Origin: Ruminococcus sp.
GTDB taxonomy: Bacteria > Bacillota > Clostridia > Oscillospirales > Ruminococcaceae
NCBI GenBank assembly: GCA_017519145.1
Contig: JAFWTA010000030.1
Coordinates: 186,001-250,000, forward strand
Length of the DNA stretch: 64,000 nucleotides
Direction: 5' to 3'
Shown one piece after another: positions 7,958 through 17,334 of this stretch; position 1 is the stretch's first letter, and the number at the start of each line of letters is the position of its first letter. Made by a program: the position numbers and the translations under genes. A model generated the notes under the pieces. That model saw nothing but the letters and a program-made list of their open reading frames with translations. It was not told where the DNA came from and searched no databases.

Positions 7958-8821
7958 ATGGATATACACGGATCCAGCGGATTCAGGAACAAGCTGTCCA
8001 GACGTCTTATCTGTACGCCCAGCCCTGCCGCAAAAAATACTTTTTTCTATATACAGGAAACGGGCTGTCTCAAGACTGAGGACGCTGCCGCAACTCAGCG
8101 ACATAACCTTGACTCTTTCCTCATCGCCGCAGTAATCAGCGGCAGAGGCGAAGTCACCATAGGCAACGAGACATATCCTCTCGGCAAGGGCGACTGCTTC
8201 TTCCTCGACTGCCGTATCTCCCACTTCTACAAAAGCTCCGCCAACGACCCTTGGGAGCTTATGTGGGTACACTTCAACGGCAGCACATCACAGCAGTACT
8301 ATGATTACTTTATCTCACAGTCAAAGAACGTGTTCAGACCGCCGTTCTTTGATAAGGTAGTCTCAGCCATATCCGATATAATCGACATCAATGACAAAAA
8401 GCTTCCCGACGCGGAGATAACCACATCTAAGCTCATTGTAGACCTGCTTACCCTGTCACTGACCGTAAACAACACTGCCCAGCAGTACGATTCAGCATTG
8501 AAGCAGAAGCTGGCAGCTGTACACAACTACATAGACGACCACTTCAACGAAGACCTGTCGCTTGAGAAGCTTTCCTCCGAATTCTACATAAGCAAATATT
8601 ATCTTACCCGTGAATACAAAAGGATATACGGCAAGACCATCTTCCAGCACATTATCACCGCCCGTATAAACTATGGCAAGAAGCTGCTGCGATTCTCGGA
8701 CAAGTCAGTTGAGGAGATATCCCATCTCTGCGGCTTCAACGATCAGAGCTATTTTGCAAGGCAGTTTAAAAAGACCGAAAATCTCACCTGCTTTTCATAC
8801 AGGAAAATGTGGAGAGACTGA
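7958..8821 (+). CDS. AraC family transcriptional regulator
   Basis: A 287-residue regulator with an N-terminal cupin-like effector domain (about residues 40-130; GRGEVTIGNETYPLGKGDCFFL) and a C-terminal double helix-turn-helix (about 185-285; LSLEKLSSEFYISKYYLTREYKRIYG and then VEEISHLCGFNDQSYFARQFKK). This arrangement is usual for regulators of carbohydrate use, but no sugar genes are adjacent and the target is unknown. The start at 7958 follows AAGGAG; the longer in-frame extension to 7856 overlaps the preceding gene and is rejected. It ends at a terminator shared with rnpB. Confidence 0.9.
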   Translation: MDIHGSSGFRNKLSRRLICTPSPAAKNTFFYIQETGCLKTEDAAATQRHNLDSFLIAAVISGRGEVTIGNETYPLGKGDCFFLDCRISHFYKSSANDPWELMWVHFNGSTSQQYYDYFISQSKNVFRPPFFDKVVSAISDIIDINDKKLPDAEITTSKLIVDLLTLSLTVNNTAQQYDSALKQKLAAVHNYIDDHFNEDLSLEKLSSEFYISKYYLTREYKRIYGKTIFQHIITARINYGKKLLRFSDKSVEEISHLCGFNDQSYFARQFKKTENLTCFSYRKMWRD

Positions 8822-8830
8822 CACATAAAC

Positions 8831-8860
8831 AAAAAAGAGAGCATAAGCTCTCTTTTTTTA
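8831..8860. terminator. Bidirectional terminator shared by the AraC gene and rnpB
   Basis: AGAGAGC and GCTCTCT flank ATAA with A- and T-runs on both sides, so it can terminate the plus-strand AraC transcript and the minus-strand RNase P RNA. Confidence 0.9.
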
Positions 8861-9204
8861 TGACCAGACCGATAAGCCGGGTTCTGTCGTGTACGGTAAT
8901 TTATCTACGCTCATCGTCGCCGATAAGCTGAAGCCGTCATTACCTGTTATCCGCCGAGCCGACGTTAAGATAACAGGCACCAATAGACGTTGCATCGGAT
9001 AGGGTTTACATAGCAGTGCTGTCTCCAGCACTCTGGTGAGCTCTTACCTCGCCTTTCCACCATCACCGCCGTAAAGGCGGCAGTATATCTCTGTTGCACT
9101 TGCCCTAAGGTCGCCCTCGGCTGCCGTTAGCAGCTATCCTGCTCTGTGATGCCCGGACTTTCCTCGTAAACTATATCGTTTCCGCTACCGTATAGTCTGC
9201 TCAC
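8861..9204 (-). ncRNA. rnpB: RNase P RNA, bacterial type A-like
   Basis: The catalytic RNA that matures tRNA 5' ends. On the minus strand it contains the universal GAGGAAAGTCCGGGC near the 5' end and ends with the classic 3' block AGAACCCGGCTTATCGGTC. The two ends pair as P1 (TGAGCAGAC near 9203-9195 with GTCTGGTCA near 8869-8861). Length is about 344 nucleotides. The 5' boundary comes from a promoter whose -10 lies at 9216-9211; the 3' boundary comes from P1 and the terminator just after it. Confidence 0.96.
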
Positions 9205-9210
9205 CTGATA

Positions 9211-9239
9211 ATAATATCATTTTTTTCGGAAAAAGTCAA
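9211..9239 (-). promoter_or_regulatory. Promoter of rnpB
   Basis: On the minus strand TTGACT (9239-9234), a 17-base spacer ending in TGA, and TATTAT (9216-9211). The -35 overlaps the end of the upstream PH-domain gene. Confidence 0.8.
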
Positions 9240-10699
9240 GCTCTGACCTTTTCCGCAAGCTTATAGCCGAGTATATCTGCTATCCTGCGTACATCTGCCG
9301 CCTTCATCGCCTTTATCTTGAAGCGCTTGTGTTCCTCGCCCTCGAACCATATGCTCATGGCGCAGCGTCCGCTGAGCGCCTGAAGAAGGTTCTGTTCAAG
9401 TTCCATTTTAACGATCTTGTTCCGCTCGGAAACAACCTTGTGAAATCTCATCCACGAGGAACATCGTATCATGATCTTATCGTCATAAAGCGCGACTCCG
9501 CTTGTGAAGAGCGCCACGAATTTGACGATTATGAACCATACCGCAGGTATCTCCAGCATGACAGCAACGAAGAAGGACAGCTCCGCAAAACGCGGGAACA
9601 GCCTTGCTACCCAGTCATGGGACGGGATAATGAGTGCTGCAACTAAAAGAGGTATCAGCAGATACGAGCCGATGCCTGCCGCCTGTGCGCTGTAATCATT
9701 GTTTATGCCGCTGTATATGCCAATGACCTGAAGATTCTTTCCCAGCCTCTTCTCAGACTTTACAGGCAGAAGTACCGGAAGTCTGTTTTTTGAGGAGCCG
9801 TAGCCTGCGCAGCTTATGTTGACCGCAACCGCTCCGAACAGTTTCATTATAAGATTCTGACGAAGGTCCGTATAATTGATATGCGAGTTCTTGATACGGT
9901 ATTCCTTTCGGTCAAGTATACCGTATTTCACCTTCATGCAGTTCTTGTCACATTCAATGGTAAATCTGCCGTATCTGAAAAGATTGACAATAAAGGATAC
10001 AAACCATGATGCTATAAAGAAAACTCCGATAAAAATAGCAGCTGTAGGTATCTTCAATACCAGCTTTTCCGTTATCTTTGCCGTTTCATGAGTTATGATA
10101 TTAAGGGAACGGCTGATGATATTGTATGCAATGTCACCGCCCTTGAAAAAAAACGTTGCAAGATAGATCGTTCCCGAAAAGCCGCTGGAAAAGAATATGG
10201 AAAACAGAAGTATCGACCATACTGTCGGCTGAGGTATGCCCTCTATCTTCTGCTTCTCGTCAACATTCATCATGTGCTCCATTATATGCCTGCGCGTCTT
10301 GTCGCTTACAAGGAGCTTCAGGTCGACTGTCTTGAATATTCCTGCTCTTGTGTCGCATCTGAACCTCATAGCTCTGAGGGGCACCATATACACAGGTCGC
10401 TCCACCGTTACGGAGCTGATGTTCCTGAAAGGGATATATGTGTGTATCCTGAGGAAAACGCCGTCACGATGGACAAGTTCCTCATCGGTAAAGTATATTC
10501 TCGAGAAGAACCATCTCACAAAACCAAAGATGATGATGGCTCCGAGCACAGCTATATCGAACCACGCACCCTTTACCCAGCTGTAGAACCAGTTCTTGTC
10601 AAAGTGGTAGGTATATATGCCGCGGAGCAAAGGGAAAATAAGGAGCCAGATATTTTTCGCGGAATACTTCAGTATCTTCAGGGGGTGTTCAAAGTACAT
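9236..10699 (-). CDS. Membrane protein with bacterial PH (bPH2) domains, YdbT-like
   Basis: A 487-residue membrane protein of the YdbS/YdbT pair type. Hydrophobic segments occur near residues 15-35, 45-65, 160-185, 215-240 and 345-395. They separate repeated bPH2 blocks, such as FTDEELVHRDGVFLRIHTYIPFRNISSVTVERP near residue 70 and a second copy near 250 (CDNKCMKVKYGILDRKEYRI in style). In B. subtilis the pair is linked to resistance to bacteriocin-like agents; here the role is inferred only from homology. Its start overlaps the end of the YdbS-like gene by 11 bases, so they are translationally coupled. Confidence 0.85.
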   Translation of the reverse strand: MYFEHPLKILKYSAKNIWLLIFPLLRGIYTYHFDKNWFYSWVKGAWFDIAVLGAIIIFGFVRWFFSRIYFTDEELVHRDGVFLRIHTYIPFRNISSVTVERPVYMVPLRAMRFRCDTRAGIFKTVDLKLLVSDKTRRHIMEHMMNVDEKQKIEGIPQPTVWSILLFSIFFSSGFSGTIYLATFFFKGGDIAYNIISRSLNIITHETAKITEKLVLKIPTAAIFIGVFFIASWFVSFIVNLFRYGRFTIECDKNCMKVKYGILDRKEYRIKNSHINYTDLRQNLIMKLFGAVAVNISCAGYGSSKNRLPVLLPVKSEKRLGKNLQVIGIYSGINNDYSAQAAGIGSYLLIPLLVAALIIPSHDWVARLFPRFAELSFFVAVMLEIPAVWFIIVKFVALFTSGVALYDDKIMIRCSSWMRFHKVVSERNKIVKMELEQNLLQALSGRCAMSIWFEGEEHKRFKIKAMKAADVRRIADILGYKLAEKVRA

Positions 10700-11141
10700 C
10701 CTTATCCTCCTTTACACTGATGCTTCCCGAAAGTCTTATTATCTCGTCTGCGTCAGCCCGTTTCAGAAACAGAAGTCTGAGCTGTCCTCCATATACAAAA
10801 AAGATGATAAAGTTGAAGCCGGTATGCTGTGAAAGCGGACTGGTTATCCTTGTTGTGTACTGTATTGACGAATAGCGCACCGACTGGTGTACCTTTATGA
10901 AAACGCCGCTGCTTTTTGTGACCTCGGTCTCGGTGGCGGAATAGCTGATAGAATTGAAATACATGGGAAGATGTACGAACATCTCGAAGCAGGCGATAGC
11001 AATAACGACAATAATGCACAGCATCACTATCTTCTCGATAGGTATAAAATATCTGACAGCCCATAGCACGATAACAACAGCCGCTGTTATAAGAAGTCTC
11101 ATAGTTGTGAGACAATGTCTGTCAGGTTTATATTGCTTCAT
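10689..11141 (-). CDS. Membrane protein with bacterial PH domain, YdbS-like
   Basis: A 150-residue partner of the following bPH2 protein. Two membrane segments (about residues 15-50) precede one bPH2 domain containing ISYSATETEVTKSSGVFIKVHQSVRYSSIQYTTRI in pieces and ending with LFLKRADADEIIRL. Gene order (small YdbS, then large YdbT) and the 11-base overlap match the known pair. The ATG follows GAAAGGGG on the minus strand. Confidence 0.83.
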   Translation of the reverse strand: MKQYKPDRHCLTTMRLLITAAVVIVLWAVRYFIPIEKIVMLCIIVVIAIACFEMFVHLPMYFNSISYSATETEVTKSSGVFIKVHQSVRYSSIQYTTRITSPLSQHTGFNFIIFFVYGGQLRLLFLKRADADEIIRLSGSISVKEDKDVL

Positions 11142-11258
11142 TTTCCGCCCCCTTTCGCAGTATATTTTTATTATATCACAAATAGTATTTAATGTAAAAC
11201 ATAATTTTAAAACAAATTGTAAACTTTATTGCGATAAAATCGCGGAAAGAGAGTAACC

Positions 11259-12500
11259 ATGGCGGAAAAGATAAATACTATCGTGTGGGGAACTCCTACG
11301 GTGTGTCTGCTTTTGCTTACAGGTATCGTATATACTGTCAGACTGGGGTTCATACAGTTCAGGATGTTCCCGTACATATTCAAAAGGCTCAGACGCGGGG
11401 GCAACATACGCCCTCAGCTGAAGACCTCCTGCCTCTCTCTCGGTGCCGCAATGGGAACAGGCAATATCACAGGTGTTGCATCGGCACTTGCTATAGGAGG
11501 AGCAGGCGCTGTCTTCTGGATGTGGATATCCGCATTTCTTGGCATGGCAACAGTATTTGCAGAAAACAGCCTATCCGCAGTTTACAGTGAAAAAAACATC
11601 AAAGGTCCGATGGCTTATCTTGAGAAAGGACTGGGTTCCAGAGTCCTTGCCGTTGTTTTTGCGGTATGCTGTGTTTTGGCGTCATTCGGCATGGGCGGAA
11701 TGGTGCAGATAAGCAGCATGAGCAACAGTATCAAAAGCTGCTGCGGTATAAGTCCGTTCATGCTGGCATCAATCCTGTTCGCAGCCGTTTTCTTTACCGT
11801 AAGAGGCGGAGCTTCCAGAGTCGGCAGTGCTGCACAGGTTCTTCTGCCTGCTGTCTCGGTCATTTATGCTGCATTATGTATTATGGTCATCTGCAGGAAC
11901 CATGAAAGACTGCCGGAGGCGTTTTCAAGTATATTCAACAGTGCCATTGGTGTCAGGCAGACTGTCGGCGGTGCCGCAGGATACGGCATTTCTGCCGCAG
12001 TTTCCGCAGGGGTAAGGCGCGGAATTTTCTCAAACGAAGCAGGTCTCGGAAGCTCTCCGCTGCTGCACAGTACAGCTGAAAACAACAATTCAGCACAGAT
12101 ACAGGGTATGAGCAGTATGCTGGAGGTATTTACAGACACCATGCTGTGCTGCACACTGACCGCCCTTACACTGTTATGCAGCGGCGCAGACACAGGTATA
12201 TCCCATGCATTTCTTTCTGTTACAGGCAGTTTCACAGAACCGCTCATTGCCGTTATATTGTCAGTTTTCGCTTTCTGCACTGTTATAGGGTGGTACTGCT
12301 GCAGCGAGACTGCCTTCATATATCTGTCCAAGGGCAGTTATACAGAGGTTTTTGCGTTTATATATGCTCTTACGGCTGCATCGGGAGCTGTTTTCAAAGC
12401 TGAGCTGCTCTGGACATTATCCGACATTTTCAACGGCCTTATGATGCTGCCGAACATTATCGGACTTCTTTTTCTCGCAAAGAAAGTTAAACATGAATAA
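11259..12500 (+). CDS. Alanine/glycine:cation symporter (AGCS family)
   Basis: A sodium-coupled amino-acid transporter of 413 residues, compact for a family usually near 440-480. Family features include the N-terminal VRLGFIQFRMFPY, the G-rich substrate helix AAMGTGNITGVASALAIGGAGAVFWMW, and GVRRGIFSNEAGLGSSP near residue 250, all diagnostic. About ten to eleven membrane segments are evident. The SD is AAAGAGAG before ATG. I did not find a convincing promoter in the 120 bases upstream, nor a terminator after the stop. Confidence 0.92.
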   Translation: MAEKINTIVWGTPTVCLLLLTGIVYTVRLGFIQFRMFPYIFKRLRRGGNIRPQLKTSCLSLGAAMGTGNITGVASALAIGGAGAVFWMWISAFLGMATVFAENSLSAVYSEKNIKGPMAYLEKGLGSRVLAVVFAVCCVLASFGMGGMVQISSMSNSIKSCCGISPFMLASILFAAVFFTVRGGASRVGSAAQVLLPAVSVIYAALCIMVICRNHERLPEAFSSIFNSAIGVRQTVGGAAGYGISAAVSAGVRRGIFSNEAGLGSSPLLHSTAENNNSAQIQGMSSMLEVFTDTMLCCTLTALTLLCSGADTGISHAFLSVTGSFTEPLIAVILSVFAFCTVIGWYCCSETAFIYLSKGSYTEVFAFIYALTAASGAVFKAELLWTLSDIFNGLMMLPNIIGLLFLAKKVKHE

Positions 12501-12616
12501 AACGCTCAGAACAGCCAATAAATGATATAGTCATGTTTTTCTTCCTCCACAATTATTTAATACAGACATGAAAATTTATTGATAATGCCAAATGTTTAAT
12601 TCATCCACTTTTACTA
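12501..12616. other. AT-rich intergenic stretch, no gene seen
   Basis: About 115 bases between the symporter and the rnjA promoter. I see no convincing terminator hairpin and no reading frame with an SD. Confidence 0.6.
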
Positions 12617-12645
12617 TTGACATTAAGCTCCTGTTTTTGTATAAT
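12617..12645 (+). promoter_or_regulatory. Consensus promoter of the rnjA operon
   Basis: TTGACA at 12617-12622, a 17-base spacer, TATAAT at 12640-12645: a full consensus sigma-A promoter about 350 bases before the rnjA start codon. Confidence 0.88.
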
Positions 12646-12651
12646 TATAGT

Positions 12652-12997
12652 GTGAATAATTATGCTCTGACGCAAATAAACTATGAGTATTTTTATATAT
12701 TTTTTATACGGCTTTTTTGGCGAATTTGATCGCCATTAAGATATAGGACCGTTGGGCGATAGGCGGTCCACATGGTTTCGGAATAATATATTTTCAGGAT
12801 CACATATGTTCTATGCAGGTTTTGCTCATCAAAAGAGCTTGTACGTTCACCTGTTTTCTGTGTGGTCAGTCTTTTTATCGCCTTTTTGAAAGTAAAGATC
12901 GTAAGGATCTGCTCTTCCGAAGCCTTTTTTACACAACTTTTCAGACTTCTGCGTCGTTCATGCGGAGGTCTTGCAATTTTGAAAGTGAGGTCATATA
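12652..12997 (+). promoter_or_regulatory. Long structured leader of rnjA
   Basis: About 345 transcribed bases without a supported reading frame. One hairpin is TGGCGA (12718-12723) with TCGCCA (12730-12735). A second is GGACCG (12746-12751) with CGGTCC (12764-12769). The loop of the second contains GGCGAT (12755-12760), complementary to ATCGCC in the right arm of the first, so two alternative pairings are possible. A further ATCGCC followed by T5 lies at 12877-12887. RNase J leaders could be targets of autoregulation; that is inference. Confidence 0.6.
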
Positions 12998-14866
12998 GTG
13001 AACGAAAAAGAAAAAACTCCAAAGGCGAAGAAGAATACATCCGATACGCCGAAAAGAACTTACAGAAAGAGAACTGCCGCTCCAAAGGAAAAAACTGTAA
13101 AGGAAAAAGCTGTCAAGGAAGAAAAGGCAAAGGAAACAGCGGCAAAGAGCGAGAAAGCGGCTTCCGCTAAGCCAAAGTCCCGCACAAGACAGCCCAAGGA
13201 GATCAAAAAAACTCCCGTAAGGATAATACCTCTCGGCGGTCTCAATGAGATCGGCAAGAATATGACTGTGTTTGAATGCTCAAATGATATGTTCATCCTT
13301 GACTGCGGCCTTGCATTCCCCGATGCGGATATGCCCGGTGTTGATATCGTTATTCCCGATTTCACCTATGTTGAACGCAATCAGGATAAGATAAGAGGTA
13401 TCGTTATCACCCATGGCCACGAGGATCATATCGGCGGCCTTGCGTATCTTCTCAAGAAGATAAACGTCCCCGTTTATGCCACAAGACTTACCATCGGTCT
13501 TATCGAAGGCAAGCTCAAGGAACAGGGGCTGTACGGAAAGGTCAACCTCAATATTGTAGAGCCTAAAAAGACCGTAAAGATGGGCTGTATGGCTGTAGAG
13601 TTCATCAAGGTAAATCACTCCATCCCCGACTCTGTCGGCATGGCTATCCATACTCCCGCAGGCGTTATCGTCCATACAGGCGACTTCAAGGTGGACTTCT
13701 CACCTATCGATGGCAAGAAAATAGACCTTGCCCGTTTCGGCGAGCTGGGAAGCCGCGGTGTTCTCGCGCTTATGGCAGACTCCACCAACGCTGAGCGTCC
13801 CGGATACACCCATTCCGAGAGAACTGTTGGCGACTCCTTCGACAAGCTCTTCCAGAAGGGCGAGGGAAAACGTATCATCATCGCTACCTTCTCCTCAAAT
13901 ATACACCGCGTACAGCAGATCATAAACTGTGCCGTAAGATACGGACGCAAGGTGGCTGTATTCGGAAGAAGTATGATAAATGTTATCAATACCGCCATAG
14001 AACTGGGTTACCTCGATGTACCCGACGGTATTATCATAGATATCGAAATGATGAACCGCTATGAGAGTGAAAGGATCGTTCTTATAACCACCGGAAGCCA
14101 GGGTGAGCCTATGTCTGCTCTGACCAGAATGGCTATGAACGACCACAAAAAAGTCAATATCACTCCCATGGACTTCATCATCATCTCCGCTACCCCCATC
14201 CCCGGCAATGAGAAATTCGTTACAAGAGTCGTAAATGAGCTTATGAAGTCCGGAGCTGAGGTCGTATATGAGGCTATGTATGAGGTACACGTTTCAGGTC
14301 ATGCCTGCCAGGAGGAGCTGAAGCTCATGCAGTGTCTGACCAGACCCAAGTTCTTCATTCCTGTCCACGGCGAGTACAAGCATCTGAAAAAGCACGCTGA
14401 TCTCGCTCTCCAGATGGGTATGCCCAAAGAGAATATCATCATTGCAGAGATAGGTAATGTCATTGAGACAGACGGCAATACCATGAAGATAGTCTCACAG
14501 GTGCCTGCAGGAAGAGTTCTTGTTGACGGGCTCGGAGTCGGTGATGTCGGCTCTATCGTTCTCAGAGACAGAAAGCATCTGGCTCAGGACGGTCTTATCA
14601 TAATCGTTATCGGCATAGAAAAAAGCACCAACGAGATCGTTGCAGGTCCCGATATCATATCAAGAGGCTTTGTTTATGTACGCGAATCAGAGGAGCTTAT
14701 GGTTGAGGCTCGCAGTCTCCTTTCGGATACTCTTGCAAACTGCTCCGCAAGCGAGCTCAGAGAGTGGAATTCCCTCAAGGGCAAGCTCCGCGATGCCCTC
14801 TCCGACTACATCTACCAGAAAACAAAGCGCAGTCCTATGATACTTCCCATAATTATGGAGACATGA
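12998..14866 (+). CDS. rnj: Ribonuclease J
   Basis: A metallo-beta-lactamase/beta-CASP RNase with 5' exonuclease and endonuclease activity, central to mRNA decay and rRNA maturation in Firmicutes. The zinc motif HGHEDHIGG begins at residue 139, against about 74 in B. subtilis RNase J1. The 622-residue protein thus carries an extra N-terminal tail of about 65 residues, rich in Lys, Ala, Glu and Thr and predicted disordered. The beta-CASP and C-terminal parts look complete (HVSGHA, PVHGEYKHL). GTG start at 12998 with GTGAGG SD seven bases upstream. First gene of the operon with gdpP, 22 bases away. Confidence 0.95.
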   Translation: MNEKEKTPKAKKNTSDTPKRTYRKRTAAPKEKTVKEKAVKEEKAKETAAKSEKAASAKPKSRTRQPKEIKKTPVRIIPLGGLNEIGKNMTVFECSNDMFILDCGLAFPDADMPGVDIVIPDFTYVERNQDKIRGIVITHGHEDHIGGLAYLLKKINVPVYATRLTIGLIEGKLKEQGLYGKVNLNIVEPKKTVKMGCMAVEFIKVNHSIPDSVGMAIHTPAGVIVHTGDFKVDFSPIDGKKIDLARFGELGSRGVLALMADSTNAERPGYTHSERTVGDSFDKLFQKGEGKRIIIATFSSNIHRVQQIINCAVRYGRKVAVFGRSMINVINTAIELGYLDVPDGIIIDIEMMNRYESERIVLITTGSQGEPMSALTRMAMNDHKKVNITPMDFIIISATPIPGNEKFVTRVVNELMKSGAEVVYEAMYEVHVSGHACQEELKLMQCLTRPKFFIPVHGEYKHLKKHADLALQMGMPKENIIIAEIGNVIETDGNTMKIVSQVPAGRVLVDGLGVGDVGSIVLRDRKHLAQDGLIIIVIGIEKSTNEIVAGPDIISRGFVYVRESEELMVEARSLLSDTLANCSASELREWNSLKGKLRDALSDYIYQKTKRSPMILPIIMET

Positions 14867-14888
14867 TCTGTCCGAAAGGAGCTTAAAG

Positions 14889-16859
14889 GTGAAAAAGAAA
14901 TTCCCGGCAGTTCTGATGATCCTGCACCTGCTTGCGCTTGGCACAGTGATCGCCTCATATCTGCTGACAAGCCGAAACGACCGAAGGATCGACTGGCTGT
15001 TTCTGGCATCTGCCGTTATAATTTTTATTTGTATCATCTATACTATCATTTATTCAAGAAACTCAATGCGGCACATCTCGAAAATGAACAAGCATCTTGA
15101 AAGCTCTGCCGCAGAATTCATGAATTCTCTCCCCGCTCCTGTTGCTGTCATAGACGAGCACAGGCAATTTGTCTGGTATAATCAGATATTCGCCGAAAAG
15201 ATAGGTCTGGGTCAGGATGTTTACGGCCATGACTTTGAAGGCTTTGTTAAAATGGACGTAGACTCGCTGAAGTCAAACGGAAAGGCAATATGCCCCATAA
15301 ACGGAAGTATCTACAATGTTACTGCCGAACAATTTGACAAAAACGATATGTCCTTCCTTGTCCTGTACTTTCATGACGATACGGGTTACTATGCCATCAA
15401 GAAGAATATGGACGAGTCTCACCCGAATGTTGTGGTAATAACCATTGACAATTACGACGATATTATGCAGAACGCAAAGGAAAGCGAAAAAGCTCAGACT
15501 TCTGTGGAAACCGAAAAGCTCATCGAAAACTTCATGAGCAAGACAAACGGTTTCATAAAAAAGACCTCGCCCAATACTTTCTTTGCTATACTTGAAAATC
15601 GCCACCTCAACTCTATAATAGACGGCAGATTCAAGCTGCTTGATGCCGCAAGGAATATCAAGATCGCAGGGAAATATCCCCTTACATTCTCCATAGGCGT
15701 CGGTCAGGGAGCTTCATCACTGTCAGAGAGCGAAAGCATCGCAAGACAGTGCCTTGATATGGCTCTCGGACGCGGCGGCGATCAGGCTGTTATCAAGACC
15801 GATAACGGTTACCGCTTCTTCGGAGGAGTTTCCAAGGGCGTTGAAAAGCGCTCAAGGTCAAAGACAAGGATCATCGCCAATGCCATGCAGGACCTCATAA
15901 TGAACTCGGAAAGAGTATTTCTCATGGGTCACCGCTTCGGCGATCTGGACTCTGTGGGAGCTGCCTGTGGTCTGGCAGGTGCGCTGAAGATACTGGGCAA
16001 ACAGGCTTATATCGCTGTTGACCGCTCAAAGAATCTTGCTTCTAATCTCATAGATATCGTTGATGAGGAGACAAACAGCGGTCTCTTTATAACTCCCGCT
16101 GTGGCGGAAGAACTTATCGGTCCGAATGATATGCTCATCATCGTTGACACTCACAACAAGGACTATGTTGAAAGCCGCGCTCTCTATGACAAGGCTCATT
16201 CCGTTGTAGTCATCGACCACCACAGAAAAACTGTGAACTTCATTGATGATGCTGTCATTTTCCATCACGAACCATATGCTTCATCGGCTTCAGAGATGGT
16301 CACAGAGATAATCCAGTACTTTAATTACAGTTCCGATGAAAAGATCGCAAGCTGTCACGCTGACGCTCTGCTGGCAGGTATAATGCTGGACACAAAGAAC
16401 TTCGTCATGAGAACAGGCGTAAGGACCTTTGAAGCCGCTGCATACCTGAAGAAAATGGGTGCAGACACAGTTGCTGTAAAGCTCCTTTTCTCCAATTCCA
16501 TAGACTCTTACAGAAGAAAGACACAGATAGTCGCTTCTGCAAAGATACATAACAACTGCGCTATCGCAGCTGCTGATTTCAAATCAGATGACATAAGGCT
16601 CGTTGCCCCTCAGGCTGCTGACGAGCTTCTCGGCATAACAGACGTTGATGCTTCGTTTGTCATTTACAAGACAGGAAGCACAGTAAATATATCCGCAAGA
16701 TCTCTCGGCGCTCTCAATGTTCAGATCATCATGGAACAGCTTGGCGGCGGAGGTCATCAGACTATGGCGGCTACTCAGCTCGATGGAACTACTGTAGAGG
16801 ACGCTGTAAAGGCTCTTATCTGCGCTATCGACGACTGCCGCAGTAACGCTTCGGAATAA
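14889..16859 (+). CDS. gdpP: Cyclic-di-AMP phosphodiesterase GdpP
   Basis: A membrane-bound DHH/DHHA1 phosphodiesterase hydrolysing c-di-AMP to pApA, which controls potassium and wall homeostasis. Two N-terminal membrane helices (about residues 5-52) are followed by a PAS-like domain (about 70-135), a degenerate GGDEF domain (about 170-305, RGGDQAV in place of the active motif) and the DHH domain. Metal ligands are visible: H348, D352 and D354 in GHRFGDLDS, and D443-H444-H445. The DHHA1 motif GGGGHQTMA is near residue 620. Starts with GTG after AAAGGAG. Lies between rnjA and rplI as in many Firmicutes. Confidence 0.95.
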   Translation: MKKKFPAVLMILHLLALGTVIASYLLTSRNDRRIDWLFLASAVIIFICIIYTIIYSRNSMRHISKMNKHLESSAAEFMNSLPAPVAVIDEHRQFVWYNQIFAEKIGLGQDVYGHDFEGFVKMDVDSLKSNGKAICPINGSIYNVTAEQFDKNDMSFLVLYFHDDTGYYAIKKNMDESHPNVVVITIDNYDDIMQNAKESEKAQTSVETEKLIENFMSKTNGFIKKTSPNTFFAILENRHLNSIIDGRFKLLDAARNIKIAGKYPLTFSIGVGQGASSLSESESIARQCLDMALGRGGDQAVIKTDNGYRFFGGVSKGVEKRSRSKTRIIANAMQDLIMNSERVFLMGHRFGDLDSVGAACGLAGALKILGKQAYIAVDRSKNLASNLIDIVDEETNSGLFITPAVAEELIGPNDMLIIVDTHNKDYVESRALYDKAHSVVVIDHHRKTVNFIDDAVIFHHEPYASSASEMVTEIIQYFNYSSDEKIASCHADALLAGIMLDTKNFVMRTGVRTFEAAAYLKKMGADTVAVKLLFSNSIDSYRRKTQIVASAKIHNNCAIAAADFKSDDIRLVAPQAADELLGITDVDASFVIYKTGSTVNISARSLGALNVQIIMEQLGGGGHQTMAATQLDGTTVEDAVKALICAIDDCRSNASE

Positions 16860-16884
16860 TGATCAAAGAAAGGTCGGTATAAAT

Positions 16885-17331
16885 ATGAAGGTAATTTTCT
16901 TAAAGGACGTTAAAGGCTCAGGCAAAAAGGGCGAATTAAAGAATGTAGCAGACGGATACGCACGCAATATGCTCCTCCCCAAGGGACTTGCTGTTGAGGC
17001 TACTCCCGAGAATATGAACAAGCTGGAGGGCGCACAGGCTTCCGCACAGCATAAGATCGACGTTGATATCCGGAATGCCAAGGATGCAGCTGCCAAGCTC
17101 AAGGGCAAGAAGATCAACATAAAGGCAAAAGCAGGTTCTAACGGCAAGCTTTTCGGATCTGTTACAGGTGCCAACGTTGCAGATGCTATTGCTGAGCAGG
17201 TAGGCATTACCGTTGACAAGAAGAAGATAACTCTCAGCACCGATATCAAGAACTTCGGCTCATATACTGCCGCTATCAAGCTGTATAACGGTATCTCCGA
17301 GACAGTTGATGTGGAAGTTATCGAAGGCTGA
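16885..17331 (+). CDS. rplI: 50S ribosomal protein L9
   Basis: Large-subunit protein of 148 residues. The N-terminal RNA-binding domain has the standard signature: [20 protein letters not shown] and then [17 protein letters not shown] long connecting helix (about residues 40-75) and the C-terminal domain complete it. The SD is AAAGAAAGG. It sits between gdpP and dnaB, the usual Firmicute order. Confidence 0.97.
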   Translation: MKVIFLKDVKGSGKKGELKNVADGYARNMLLPKGLAVEATPENMNKLEGAQASAQHKIDVDIRNAKDAAAKLKGKKINIKAKAGSNGKLFGSVTGANVADAIAEQVGITVDKKKITLSTDIKNFGSYTAAIKLYNGISETVDVEVIEG

Positions 17332-17334
17332 CCG

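Noticed and set aside
12652-12997. A known riboswitch or T-box in the rnjA leader
   Set aside because: No T-box consensus or recognisable aptamer core could be found by eye.
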